This document shows positions 23,685 through 31,759 of a stretch of 64,000 nucleotides of DNA, one piece after another. The notes under the pieces were generated by a model. It was given only the letters and a program-made list of their open reading frames with translations. It was not told the DNA's origin and searched no databases. Location of the stretch: contig NZ_CP129119.1 of NCBI RefSeq assembly GCF_030406775.1, forward strand, positions 2,697,501-2,761,500, given 5' to 3'. Source of the DNA: Sporosarcina trichiuri (GTDB taxonomy: Bacteria; Bacillota; Bacilli; Bacillales_A; Planococcaceae). A program made the position numbers and the translations under genes. Each line of letters starts with the position of its first letter. Position 1 is the stretch's first letter.

Positions 23685-25799
23685 TCACTGAAATTTGTCC
23701 TTCCGGAACGGCAGCCACCAGTTCCAGTCACCGAACAGTTTCATGAGACTCGGCACGAGCAGCAGACGGATGATGGTCGCGTCGATGGCGACCGCAATGG
23801 CGATCCCGACGCCGATCTGTTTGACAGGCATGACGTCCGTGAACGCGAAGGCGCCCGTCAGGACGATCATGATCAGGGCCGCCGAAGTGATGACCTTGCT
23901 TGTCGCTGCAAGCCCTTCCACCGTGGATCGGTCATTATCACCGGTTTCAAGATAGGATTCCTGCATCCGTGAGATGAGGAACACTTCGTAGTCCATGCTC
24001 AATCCGAACACGAGACTGAACACGATGACCGGAATGATGAGCGCGATCGTCCCTGGATGGAGTCCGAAATGGCCATATTGGAAAATATAGACGAGCAGGC
24101 CGAACGATGCGGACAGGCCGCCGATGTTCATCACAATCGCCTTGAACGGGATGAGCAGCGACCGGAATGCGAGCATCAGGATGATGAATGTCGAGACGAT
24201 GATGATCAGCAGAGCATAGACGATATTGTCCGCGATTTCATCGAAAATCTCCTGGTTGAATTTCGCTTCTCCGCCGATTTTCATGTCCCAGGGAGTATCC
24301 TTCTCCGACCAGGTGCGAGCCCAGTCCTGCGCTTCCGTGGAGGCCCCGTCGGCGTTCAGAGTGACCGGAATCATGAGCCGGTCCCCTGATGTGAAGGCGT
24401 CCAGCAGGGGCTCGAGTTTTGCCTGCTGTTCAGGGACCTGAAGTGCCTGGCTGAAGACGGTGGGGTCCCCGATGCCGCTCTCACTGAACACAGTCGTCAC
24501 CTGCCCCGTGAGCGGATCTTGTTCGAGCGCCTCCTGTACATCTTTCATGGCATCGAGCCCGTCATCGTCAGTCCAGCCGCCGTCCCGCTCGGCGATGACG
24601 AAGGCGGTCGACTCATCCCGCATGCCGAATGCATCTTCCATATGCTCATACGCAGATCGGGTATCATACGTGAGGGGAAGTGAGTCGATCTGCGGGATGG
24701 TGAGGGTCATGTTGCGGACGGGAATGAGCGCCGTGCCCAAGATAGCAAGCGCGACAATCGTAATCAGGACAGGCCGCTTGATGACGCCTTCTGCGAACTT
24801 CCGCCAGCCGTCCGTGTCATGCTTCACACGGAGCACTTTCCCTTTGTCGATCCGCTCCTTCAAAACGAGCAGGACGGACGGCAGCAGGGTGATCGACGCA
24901 AGGACCGCCATCGTCACGACGATCATACCGCCGAGGGCGATGTTCTGGAAGATGTCCACCCGGATGAGCAGCATGGCACCGAGACCGATGAACACACAGA
25001 ATGCCGAGAAGATGATCGACCGGCCGGCGGTTTCAATGGTTGTCCGCACAGCGCCCGGGATCGGCTGCAGCTTCCGCTCTTCCCGGTAGCGGCTGATGAA
25101 CAGCAGCGCAAAGTCGATACTGAGCGCCAGACCGAGCATCGGGATAATATTCAGGACGAAAATGGACAGGTCGACATACTTGCCGAACAGCGCCAGGATG
25201 CCGAATGACGGAATGATCGTCGCCACACCGATCAGGATCGGCACGAGCGATGCGGTCACGGTGCCGAATGCGAACAGCAGCACAATCAGGGCGATCGGCA
25301 GTCCGATGGCTTCCGCGATCATCAGGTCTTTCTGGCTCGCCGTATTGATATCCTTCGTGATCGGGGACTGCCCGGTCAGCGTGATGCCGTCATCGGTGCC
25401 GACCGCGTCTCGGATTTTGGAGACGATGTCGGATTTATCGCTTTCACTGTCATCGAACTGCAGGAGAGCATAGGAGATATCCGGTTTATGCTGATCGGGT
25501 TCATCGAGCGGGGACACGATGTTTTCCGTGAGTGTCAGCCGGCTGACCGCGGACAAGGCGTCTTGGATTTCACTGTCGGTCTTCCGCTCGAATACGAGAA
25601 ACATCGTTTCATCAGGCTGGTCGAAATCATGCGTCAGGATATGCGAGACATCTTCCTGTTCGCCGTCCATCCGGAACCCATCTCCTTCGAGCAGGCCCGG
25701 CAGCCGGATTGCAAAGACGGCGAGCCCGGCCAGCAGTACGAGCCAGGCAGCGATGACCCATTTGTAGCGAGCGGCGATAAATCTTGAAAACGTCTTCAT
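23685..25799 (-). CDS. MMPL/RND-family exporter (YdfJ-like)
   Basis: 704 residues; AAGGAG lies before ATG 25799. Twelve predicted helices in two bundles: helix 1 (WVIAAWLVLLAGLAVFAIRLPG), then an outer domain, the bundle ~165-330 with LGLALSIDFALLFISRYREER, a second outer domain, and the bundle ~520-690 with VFGLSMDYEVFLISRMQESY. Shorter than the other MMPL here and without its Gly-rich linker. Proton-driven export of lipid or drug is the family role; no regulator is adjacent. Confidence 0.87.
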   Translation of the reverse strand: MKTFSRFIAARYKWVIAAWLVLLAGLAVFAIRLPGLLEGDGFRMDGEQEDVSHILTHDFDQPDETMFLVFERKTDSEIQDALSAVSRLTLTENIVSPLDEPDQHKPDISYALLQFDDSESDKSDIVSKIRDAVGTDDGITLTGQSPITKDINTASQKDLMIAEAIGLPIALIVLLFAFGTVTASLVPILIGVATIIPSFGILALFGKYVDLSIFVLNIIPMLGLALSIDFALLFISRYREERKLQPIPGAVRTTIETAGRSIIFSAFCVFIGLGAMLLIRVDIFQNIALGGMIVVTMAVLASITLLPSVLLVLKERIDKGKVLRVKHDTDGWRKFAEGVIKRPVLITIVALAILGTALIPVRNMTLTIPQIDSLPLTYDTRSAYEHMEDAFGMRDESTAFVIAERDGGWTDDDGLDAMKDVQEALEQDPLTGQVTTVFSESGIGDPTVFSQALQVPEQQAKLEPLLDAFTSGDRLMIPVTLNADGASTEAQDWARTWSEKDTPWDMKIGGEAKFNQEIFDEIADNIVYALLIIIVSTFIILMLAFRSLLIPFKAIVMNIGGLSASFGLLVYIFQYGHFGLHPGTIALIIPVIVFSLVFGLSMDYEVFLISRMQESYLETGDNDRSTVEGLAATSKVITSAALIMIVLTGAFAFTDVMPVKQIGVGIAIAVAIDATIIRLLLVPSLMKLFGDWNWWLPFRKDKFQ

Positions 25800-25883
25800 G
25801 GCATACTCCTTCTTTCTCTCAGGAAATCCTTTCCTTCATCATAGCGGCTCACTGCCGGGAAGGGAACTGATTTGTGGGGAAGA

Positions 25884-26000
25884 ATACGCGCGGCCGGGGA
25901 GCAGATACGCGCGGCCGGGGAGAGAATACGCGCGCGCCCGGAAATATGCGCGGCGCCAGTCCAAATACGCGCGGCCCAGGCCGAGATACGCGCGCGCAGC
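25884..26000 (-). repeat. Phased repeat array E: CCGCGCGTAT units
   Basis: On the + strand the core ATACGCGCG (or ATATGCGCGG) starts at 25884, 25905, 25926, 25944, 25965 and 25986: steps of 21, 21, 18, 21 and 21. Read on the - strand, the sense of the csp gene whose 3' end it follows, units are CCGCGCGTATnTn, resembling the CCGCTCATAAA units of arrays A-C. Lies between the csp terminator and the MMPL start. Confidence 0.8.
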
Positions 26001-26013
26001 AAGCCCAGAACCA

Positions 26014-26044
26014 TAAAAAAACCGCCCCCCGGAGGGAGCGGTTT
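26014..26044 (-). terminator. csp terminator
   Basis: On the - strand ACCGCTCCC pairs with GGGGGCGGT around TCCGG, followed by TTTTTTAT. Confidence 0.75.
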
Positions 26045-26061
26045 TGTAAGGGTGAAGTCAA

Positions 26062-26262
26062 TTAGTTCTTTTCAACGTTTGTAGCTTGAAGACCGCGCTG
26101 GCCTTGCTCGATGTCGAAAGTTACGTCCTGGCCTTCTTCAAGAGTCTTGAAGCCTTCGCCTTGGATAGCTGAGAAGTGTACGAATACGTCGTCGCCATCT
26201 TCACGCTCGATGAAGCCATAACCTTTTTCTGCGTTAAACCATTTTACTTTACCATGTTCCAT
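26062..26262 (-). CDS. csp: Cold shock protein (CspA/CspB family)
   Basis: 66 residues from ATG 26262 (GAGGAGG upstream). The single OB-fold carries RNA-binding motifs RNP1 (KGYGFIE) and RNP2 (DVFVHF): [20 protein letters not shown]... Acts as an RNA chaperone in the cytosol. A good vegetative promoter at 26375-26403 gives a leader of about 105 bases, as usual for csp genes whose leaders control translation with temperature. Confidence 0.95.
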   Translation of the reverse strand: MEHGKVKWFNAEKGYGFIEREDGDDVFVHFSAIQGEGFKTLEEGQDVTFDIEQGQRGLQATNVEKN

Positions 26263-26374
26263 GTTTGTTTCCTCCTCGTATGCAACCAGCATACATTGTG
26301 TTACTATCCTTGCTCAAGTCTTAAAGGGTCAAGTGCACCTCGACCATCGCACCGAACAAAAATAATTCTTCTTT

Positions 26375-26403
26375 ATCATAACAGAGGTGTTCTGGGAGTG
26401 CAA
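26375..26403 (-). promoter_or_regulatory. csp promoter (TTGCAC-N17-TATGAT)
   Basis: On the - strand, TTGCAC (26403-26398) and TATGAT (26380-26375) are separated by 17 bases. Places transcription start near 26368, about 105 bases before the csp start codon. Confidence 0.65.
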
Positions 26404-26418
26404 CCCATACGATTCAAA

Positions 26419-27417
26419 TTAAAAGAACAAGTCCAGCAATTGATACAGAACCGCTGCCATGGCTGCGGAGATCGGCATCGTGATCACCCAGGTGATGACA
26501 ATCTTCTTCGCTGTGCCCCATTTCACGCCTTTGACCCGCTGTGCAGACCCGACGCCCATGATGGACGAAGAGATGACATGTGTGGTGGAGACCGGCAGAT
26601 GGAGAAGCGTCGCACCGAAAATGATGGCAGCCGAGTTGAGATCGGCCGCCGCACCGTGGATCGGCCGGATCTTCATGATTTTACCGCCGACGGTCTTGAT
26701 GATCTTATAGCCGCCGATCGAGGTGCCGATTCCCATCGAGGTGGCCGCTGCAATGCGGACCCACATCTGGATGTCGTCACCGGTCTGCAGGTTGGCCGCG
26801 ATCAGCGCCATCGTGATGATCCCCATCGCTTTCTGCGCGTCATTCGTTCCGTGCGTGAATGACTGGATTGCAGCCGTCAAGATCTGCAGATAGCGGATGC
26901 GCTTGTTCGCCTTGAACAGGTTGCGGTTCTTCAGCACCCGGCGCAGCAGCGACATGACGATGAAGCCGCCGACGATTGCGATGACCGGGGAGATCAGCAG
27001 GGCTTCCAGGATTTTGATGAATCCACTGTAATTCAGGATCGCAAAACCGGCTGCTGAAATCGCAGCACCCGCGATCGAGCCGATCAGCGCATGCGACGAA
27101 CTGGACGGGATACCGAAATACCAAGTCACCAAGTTCCAGATGATTGCGGACAGCAGGGCGGCCAGGATGACCAGGGAGCCGTTTTCCAGTGTGAACGGGT
27201 CGACGATGTCCTTTGAAATCGTCTTTGCGACCCCTGTGAACGTCAGGGCGCCGGCGAAATTCATGGTGGCCGCCAGCAGAATGGCCACACGCGGCTTCAG
27301 CGCCCGTGTGGAAACGGACGTCGCGATTGCGTTCGCAGTATCGTGGAATCCGTTGATGAAGTCGAAGGCGAGTGCACAGACGACGATTAAGATCGTCAGA
27401 AGGAGAACTATATCCAT
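26419..27417 (-). CDS. pit: PiT-family inorganic phosphate transporter
   Basis: 332 residues; TAAGGAGG before ATG 27417. About 10 helices. Both PiT signatures are present: FDFINGFHDTANAIATSVSTRAL (~18-40) and FTHGTNDAQKAMGI (~197-210). Imports metal-phosphate with protons or sodium. It is 11 bases downstream of the DUF47 gene and shares its operon. Confidence 0.92.
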   Translation of the reverse strand: MDIVLLLTILIVVCALAFDFINGFHDTANAIATSVSTRALKPRVAILLAATMNFAGALTFTGVAKTISKDIVDPFTLENGSLVILAALLSAIIWNLVTWYFGIPSSSSHALIGSIAGAAISAAGFAILNYSGFIKILEALLISPVIAIVGGFIVMSLLRRVLKNRNLFKANKRIRYLQILTAAIQSFTHGTNDAQKAMGIITMALIAANLQTGDDIQMWVRIAAATSMGIGTSIGGYKIIKTVGGKIMKIRPIHGAAADLNSAAIIFGATLLHLPVSTTHVISSSIMGVGSAQRVKGVKWGTAKKIVITWVITMPISAAMAAVLYQLLDLFF

Positions 27418-27428
27418 TGTAGGCCTCC

Positions 27429-28049
27429 TTAGGCGTTCCGCATGATGATCGTCTCAATCAGATTGGCGACATCCTGGCAGTAGTCTGCGATTTCTTCGAG
27501 CAGTTCATAGATATCTTTCAATTTGATGATTTGGATCGGATCGGTCTCCGTCACGAACAGCTGCTTGATGGATGTCCGCAGCACTTCGTCGCAGATGCGT
27601 TCGTACTCCTTGATGCTGACAGCGTGTTCGCGCATCTCCACGAGTTTCTTGCGCTCCAGCAGTTTCATCGCTTTAACGATTTCGTCCGAGCTTTTCACGA
27701 TGTTTTCCATGAATTTGTGCATATATCCGTCGATTTCCGTGAGCGAGAACATTTCCAGGTTGGCAGCGAAATGTTCGACACCGTCGAGGATATCATCCAT
27801 TTTGATGGCCACTTGCAGGATGTCTTCCCGCTCGATCGGTGTCATGAAAGAGGTATTGAGATTGGTGATGAGGTCGTGGATCAGATCATCGCCTTCCGTT
27901 TCATACCACTTCAATTTGATGCTGACTTCTTTCAAGTCGGCAGCGGAATTCACTTTATAATCATTTGCATAGTGCATCGCTTCCTGCACGTGTTCGGCAA
28001 TGGCGACCAGGGCTGCAAAGAAAGGATCTGTTTTTCTCGGGCTGAACAT
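27429..28049 (-). CDS. DUF47/PhoU-like Pit accessory protein
   Basis: 206 residues from ATG 28049 (GGAGGTC upstream; the longer frame is not supported). All-helical PhoU-like protein: ALVAIAEHVQEAMHYANDY, YETEGDDLIHDLITNLNTSFMTPIEREDILQVAIKMDDILDGVEHFAANL. The E/D-x3-D motifs bind metal clusters in PhoU proteins. Matches B. subtilis YkaA, which precedes pit. Thought to control Pit activity. Confidence 0.88.
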   Translation of the reverse strand: MFSPRKTDPFFAALVAIAEHVQEAMHYANDYKVNSAADLKEVSIKLKWYETEGDDLIHDLITNLNTSFMTPIEREDILQVAIKMDDILDGVEHFAANLEMFSLTEIDGYMHKFMENIVKSSDEIVKAMKLLERKKLVEMREHAVSIKEYERICDEVLRTSIKQLFVTETDPIQIIKLKDIYELLEEIADYCQDVANLIETIIMRNA

Positions 28050-28247
28050 GGCTGACCTCCATCCGGATATTCGGAATGTAATAATTTGATAACGCATCTA
28101 TCATAGCAAACCGCCGCCGTTTAGACGAATAGATTTTTTCAGGATTCGACAATTTTCTCGAGTTCTGCATCCGGTTATCCATTTTTTATTCATATTTGTC
28201 AGCCTTCTCTCACTTTTAGTGCATTATTCAAAATTTTTTCAGCGGAA

Positions 28248-28275
28248 TGAATCCTTTCGCTTGCTTGCCCGTATA
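28248..28275 (+). promoter_or_regulatory. Sigma-W-type promoter of yuaF-floT
   Basis: TGAATC (28248-28253), 16 bases, CGTATA (28270-28275). The sigma-W consensus is TGAAAC-N16/17-CGTA; one mismatch in -35. B. subtilis yuaFGI is a known sigma-W operon. Confidence 0.7.
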
Positions 28276-28299
28276 CAATAGGCAAAGGAGGTGTTTGAA

Positions 28300-28833
28300 A
28301 TGGAAGTGTTCGGAATCCCGATCGGCGACCTATACTTACCTGTCCTTATCATTTCAGGGATTGCTACGCTGTTATACTTATTCTTCAGTGATCTGACAGA
28401 TGGATCCGGTGAACTTCATCCATTGCTCGATCCAGCTGTGCTGCTTCCGTTCGTCACATTGACGGCGACATGGGGATACATCCTGGAGCTGGTTACGGGG
28501 CTCGGCAGCGGCTGGGTTCTGGCGATTTCACTTGCGGCATCAGCCGTGCTTGATTTCCTGCTGTATTTCTTCATCCTGCTGCCGCTCAAATCCGCAGAAG
28601 TATCGCTTGCCTATAATGATGAATCGCTTGCCGGTAAGGTCGGGAAGGTGATTGTCCCGATTCCGGCGGACGGATTCGGGGAGATCGTCATCGAGACGGT
28701 CAACGGACTGCTGTCGAAGCGGGCCGCCGGCTATGAGAACACCCCAATCGAGTACGGGAAGGAAGTTCTGATTATCGAGGTGACGGCCGGGACGTTCATC
28801 GTCAAAGAATACGAGCCTTTCCGTTTCAAATAA
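28300..28833 (+). CDS. yuaF: NfeD-like membrane protein YuaF
   Basis: 177 residues from ATG 28300 (AAAGGAGGTG upstream). Three or four membrane helices (YLPVLIISGIATLLYLFF, LLPFVTLTATWGYILELV, WVLAISLAASAVLDFLLYFFILLPL) and a C-terminal OB-fold-like NfeD domain (~110-177, ESLAGKVGKVIVPIPADGFGEIVIETVNG). Immediately upstream of floT, with which NfeD proteins pair; in B. subtilis YuaF affects membrane fluidity together with FloT. Confidence 0.88.
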   Translation: MEVFGIPIGDLYLPVLIISGIATLLYLFFSDLTDGSGELHPLLDPAVLLPFVTLTATWGYILELVTGLGSGWVLAISLAASAVLDFLLYFFILLPLKSAEVSLAYNDESLAGKVGKVIVPIPADGFGEIVIETVNGLLSKRAAGYENTPIEYGKEVLIIEVTAGTFIVKEYEPFRFK

Positions 28834-28862
28834 CTTTTTAGCAGAAAAAAGGGGGAAAAGAC

Positions 28863-30440
28863 ATGCCAGCAGAATTGCCAGCGATGTGGATTGCCATTGC
28901 CATCGCCGTATTTGTTGTGTTAGCCGTTATTCTCGTGTACGTCACGAAGTACCGTACAGTCGGTCCGGATGAGGCACTGATCGTGACAGGCAGCTATTTG
29001 GGATCGAAAAATGTCCATACGGATGACTCCGGAAACAGAGTGAAGATCATCCGGGGCGGCGGTACATTCGTGCTGCCGGTATTCCAGCAGGCGACACCGC
29101 TCAGCCTGCTGTCGAGCAAACTGGAAGTGACGACACCGGAAGTGTATACGGAGCAAGGCGTACCAGTCATGGCGGACGGCACGGCGATCATCAAGATCGG
29201 CGGCTCGATCTCCGAGATCGCGACTGCCGCCGAGCAGTTCCTCGGGAAGTCGAAGGAAGACCGGGAGAATGAAGCGAAAGAGGTGCTCGAAGGTCACCTG
29301 CGCTCGATCCTCGGGTCGATGACCGTCGAAGAGATCTATAAGAACCGTGACAAGTTCTCACAGGAAGTGCAGCGCGTTGCTTCCCAGGATCTAGCGAAAA
29401 TGGGATTGGTCATTGTATCCTTTACCATCAAGGATGTGCGCGATAAGAACGGCTACCTCGACTCGCTCGGGAAGCCGCGGATCGCACAGGTGAAACGGGA
29501 TGCGGACATTGCCACAGCGATTTCCGAAAAAGAGACGCGGATTAAAAACGCGGAAGCCTCGAAGGAAGCGCAGAAAGCGGAAATCGAGCGTGCCACGGAG
29601 ATTGCAGAAGCCGAAAAAGAGAACCAGCTGAAAGTGGCGGGTTACCGTCTTGAACAGGATGCTGCACGGGCCCGTGCCGACCAGGCGTATGAGCTGCAGA
29701 CAGCACGCTCGAAGCAGGAAGTCATGGAACAGGAAATGCAGATCCGGATCATCGAGCGTCAGAAGCAGATCGAACTCGAAGAGAAAGAGATCCAGCGCCG
29801 TGAACGCCAGTATGACTCCGAAGTGAAGAAGAAAGCGGATGCGGACCGCTACTCCGTCGAGCAGAACGCAGCCGCGGAGAAATCCCGTCAGCTCGCGGAA
29901 GCCGATGCCGAGAAATACCGCATCGAAGCACGTGCAGCGGCCGATGCGGAGAAAGTCCGTCTCGACGGTACGGCACGCGCCGACGCCCAGCGCGCACAGG
30001 GTGAGTCCGAAGCGGAAGTCATCCGCCTGAAAGGTCTCGCGGAAGCGGAAGCGAAGCGCAAAATCGCAGAAGCCTTCGAACACTATGGCCAGGCCGCGAT
30101 GCTCGACATGATCGTCGGCATGCTTCCGGAGTATGCGAAGCAGGTCGCGAGTCCGCTCAGCAACATCGACAAGATCACGGTCGTCGACACGGGCAGCGGG
30201 GAAGGCGGCGGTGCCAACAAAGTCACCGGTTACGCCACCGACCTCATGTCCACCATGCAGGAATCGCTCGGCGCGACAACTGGTCTCAACATCAAGGAGA
30301 TGCTCGAGAGCTACGCCGGCAAAGGATCTGTCCGCCCGAGCATCGACAGCCTGACCGACGAACTGAAGAAATCCCGCTCGCCGCTCGCGGCAACGACGGA
30401 AGAGCCATCCAAGAACGAACCGAAGCAAACAGAAGACTGA
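28863..30440 (+). CDS. floT: Flotillin FloT (YuaG)
   Basis: 525 residues. One N-terminal membrane helix (~8-28), SPFH/band-7 domain (~30-200), then a long Glu/Ala-rich coiled coil (~205-400: ETRIKNAEASKEAQKAEIER, repeated AEADAEKYRIEARAAADAEK) and a Gly/Ser-bearing C-terminal region (VDTGSGEGGGANKVTGYA). Scaffolds functional membrane microdomains and organises the cell-wall machinery. 29 bases after yuaF, same operon; terminator at 30448. Confidence 0.93.
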   Translation: MPAELPAMWIAIAIAVFVVLAVILVYVTKYRTVGPDEALIVTGSYLGSKNVHTDDSGNRVKIIRGGGTFVLPVFQQATPLSLLSSKLEVTTPEVYTEQGVPVMADGTAIIKIGGSISEIATAAEQFLGKSKEDRENEAKEVLEGHLRSILGSMTVEEIYKNRDKFSQEVQRVASQDLAKMGLVIVSFTIKDVRDKNGYLDSLGKPRIAQVKRDADIATAISEKETRIKNAEASKEAQKAEIERATEIAEAEKENQLKVAGYRLEQDAARARADQAYELQTARSKQEVMEQEMQIRIIERQKQIELEEKEIQRRERQYDSEVKKKADADRYSVEQNAAAEKSRQLAEADAEKYRIEARAAADAEKVRLDGTARADAQRAQGESEAEVIRLKGLAEAEAKRKIAEAFEHYGQAAMLDMIVGMLPEYAKQVASPLSNIDKITVVDTGSGEGGGANKVTGYATDLMSTMQESLGATTGLNIKEMLESYAGKGSVRPSIDSLTDELKKSRSPLAATTEEPSKNEPKQTED

Positions 30441-30447
30441 TATGCAG

Positions 30448-30484
30448 CTGCCGCTCCCTGAACTGGGGAGCGGCAGTTTTTGTT
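30448..30484 (+). terminator. yuaF-floT terminator
   Basis: CTGCCGCTCCC (30448-30458) pairs perfectly with 30466-30476, then TTTTTG. Confidence 0.8.
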
Positions 30485-30490
30485 ATGGAG

Positions 30491-30650
30491 GAACCTTCAT
30501 GAAAAACTTGAAAGTGCTCATAAACCGCGCCAAACCGCTCATAAACTCCCCAAAGTGATCATAAATCAAAAAAGTGATCATAAACCACACCCAAGCGCTC
30601 ATAACTTCACAATTCAGTCCTCCAGTGCCCCTCGGCCGCGGCTCAACTGC
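30491..30650 (+). repeat. Phased repeat array B1
   Basis: TCATAAA-type cores at 30497 (TCATGAA), 30518, 30539, 30559, 30578 and 30599; steps 21, 21, 20, 19, 21. Preceding triplets vary (CCT, TGC, CGC, TGA, TGA, CGC). The last unit runs into CTTCACAATTCAGTCCTCCA and a GC-rich CTCGGCCGCGGC. Follows the floT terminator in sense orientation. Confidence 0.8.
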
Positions 30651-30669
30651 TGCAACTTCAAACTCCCGG

Positions 30670-30731
30670 GCCGCGCAAAATGAAGAAGTCAAGGGCTGGC
30701 TTGCCGGCTCCGCTGCGCTCATATTTTCTGA
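30670..30731 (+). repeat. Companion element, copy 2
   Basis: CCGCGCAAAATGAAGAAGTC, AAGGGCTGGCTTGCCGGCTC, then TTTTCTG. Aligns with 19003-19062 and 37001-37062. Lies between arrays B1 and B2. Confidence 0.6.
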
Positions 30732-30765
30732 GGCGAGATCGGGGACGGGGAGTGCTGCCAAGAGC

Positions 30766-30945
30766 AAAGTGATCATAAACCTGGTCAAACCGCTCATAAA
30801 TCAGCGAAAGTGATCATAAACACAGGTTTCCGCTCATAAACTCTCCGAAGTGATCATAAATCAAAAAAAGTGATCATAAACCACGTTCCAGTGCTCATAA
30901 CTTCACAATTCAGTCCTCCAGCGCCCCTCGGCCGCGGCGCAATGC
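30766..30945 (+). repeat. Phased repeat array B2, partly duplicating B1
   Basis: Cores at 30773, 30794, 30814, 30834, 30854, 30874 and 30895; steps 21, 20, 20, 20, 20, 21. The last ~100 bp (about 30841-30945) are a near copy of about 30545-30649, including the shared tail CTTCACAATTCAGTCCTCCA and CCCCTCGGCCGCGGC. Confidence 0.8.
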
Positions 30946-31057
30946 ACCTCCCCCTGCGCGACTCTTCCAATCTTAAGAATTTCTTCATTTCCCTGCACAC
31001 TTTATCTAAAGATTTGCCTGTCATACTTGGTCTATCAGCAAAACCAAGGGGGACACA

Positions 31058-31759
31058 ATGGTGATCAAAGCAGAACATATATCACATTCATTCAAAATAG
31101 GAAAGAAGGGCAAGGAGCGGCCGGTGCCGGTCCTGAAAGACCTGACGCTCGAAGTGGGCAGAGGGGAGATCGTCTCGATCGTCGGCCGGAGCGGTTCCGG
31201 CAAATCGACACTGCTGCACATACTGGCAGGCTTCCTGAAGCCGGAATCCGGTACGATCACAGTGAACGGAACGGTGACTTCGGGGTTTAATGAGACCGAA
31301 AGCGCGGCGTTCCGGCTTGATCAGTTCGGTTTCATCTTCCAGAACTTCCAGCTCATGCCCGGCTTGACGACGTTTGAGAATATCGAACTGCCGCTCAAGC
31401 TGAAAGGGGTTAGCCGGACGGTGCGTCGCGCAGAAGTGACGGAACTGCTGAAGCAGGTCGGCCTGCAGGGAGTCCGCGATCATTACCCGAATGAGCTGTC
31501 GGGCGGCCAGCAGCAGCGGGTCAGCATCGCGCGCGCATTGATTACGAATCCGCCGGTCATTTTTGCGGATGAACCGACGGGCAGTCTCGACTCGGAAACC
31601 GAGCAGGAAATCCTGACCCTCATCCGGTCGCTGAACAAGACACGCGGCATCACGTTCGTCATCATCACGCATGACGACGAAGTGGCCGACACGGCGGACC
31701 GGGTCTATCAGATGCACGATGGCGTGCTTCTTGCAGGAGGTGCCCGTCATGCAGGTTAA
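31058..31759 (+). CDS. MacB/LolD-type ABC transporter ATP-binding protein
   Basis: 233 residues; AAGGGGG upstream. Walker A GRSGSGKST, Q-loop FIFQNFQLMPGLTTFENIELPL, signature LSGGQQQRVSIARAL, Walker B VIFADEPTGSLD and H-loop IITHD, as in the MacB/LolD/FtsE subfamily, which works with FtsX-like permeases. The stop overlaps the permease start by 11 bases. Such pairs move lipoproteins or peptides or transmit mechanical force rather than import solutes. Confidence 0.9.
   Translation: MVIKAEHISHSFKIGKKGKERPVPVLKDLTLEVGRGEIVSIVGRSGSGKSTLLHILAGFLKPESGTITVNGTVTSGFNETESAAFRLDQFGFIFQNFQLMPGLTTFENIELPLKLKGVSRTVRRAEVTELLKQVGLQGVRDHYPNELSGGQQQRVSIARALITNPPVIFADEPTGSLDSETEQEILTLIRSLNKTRGITFVIITHDDEVADTADRVYQMHDGVLLAGGARHAG

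Noticed and set aside
25796..26084. Overlapping open frames in array E (heptad RIRAAGE-like peptides)
   Set aside because: Open on both strands in several frames because of GC-rich repeats; no start signals.
30480..31078. Open frames across arrays B1/B2
   Set aside because: No ribosome-binding sites, repeats drift by 19-21 bp, and the frames end within the arrays.
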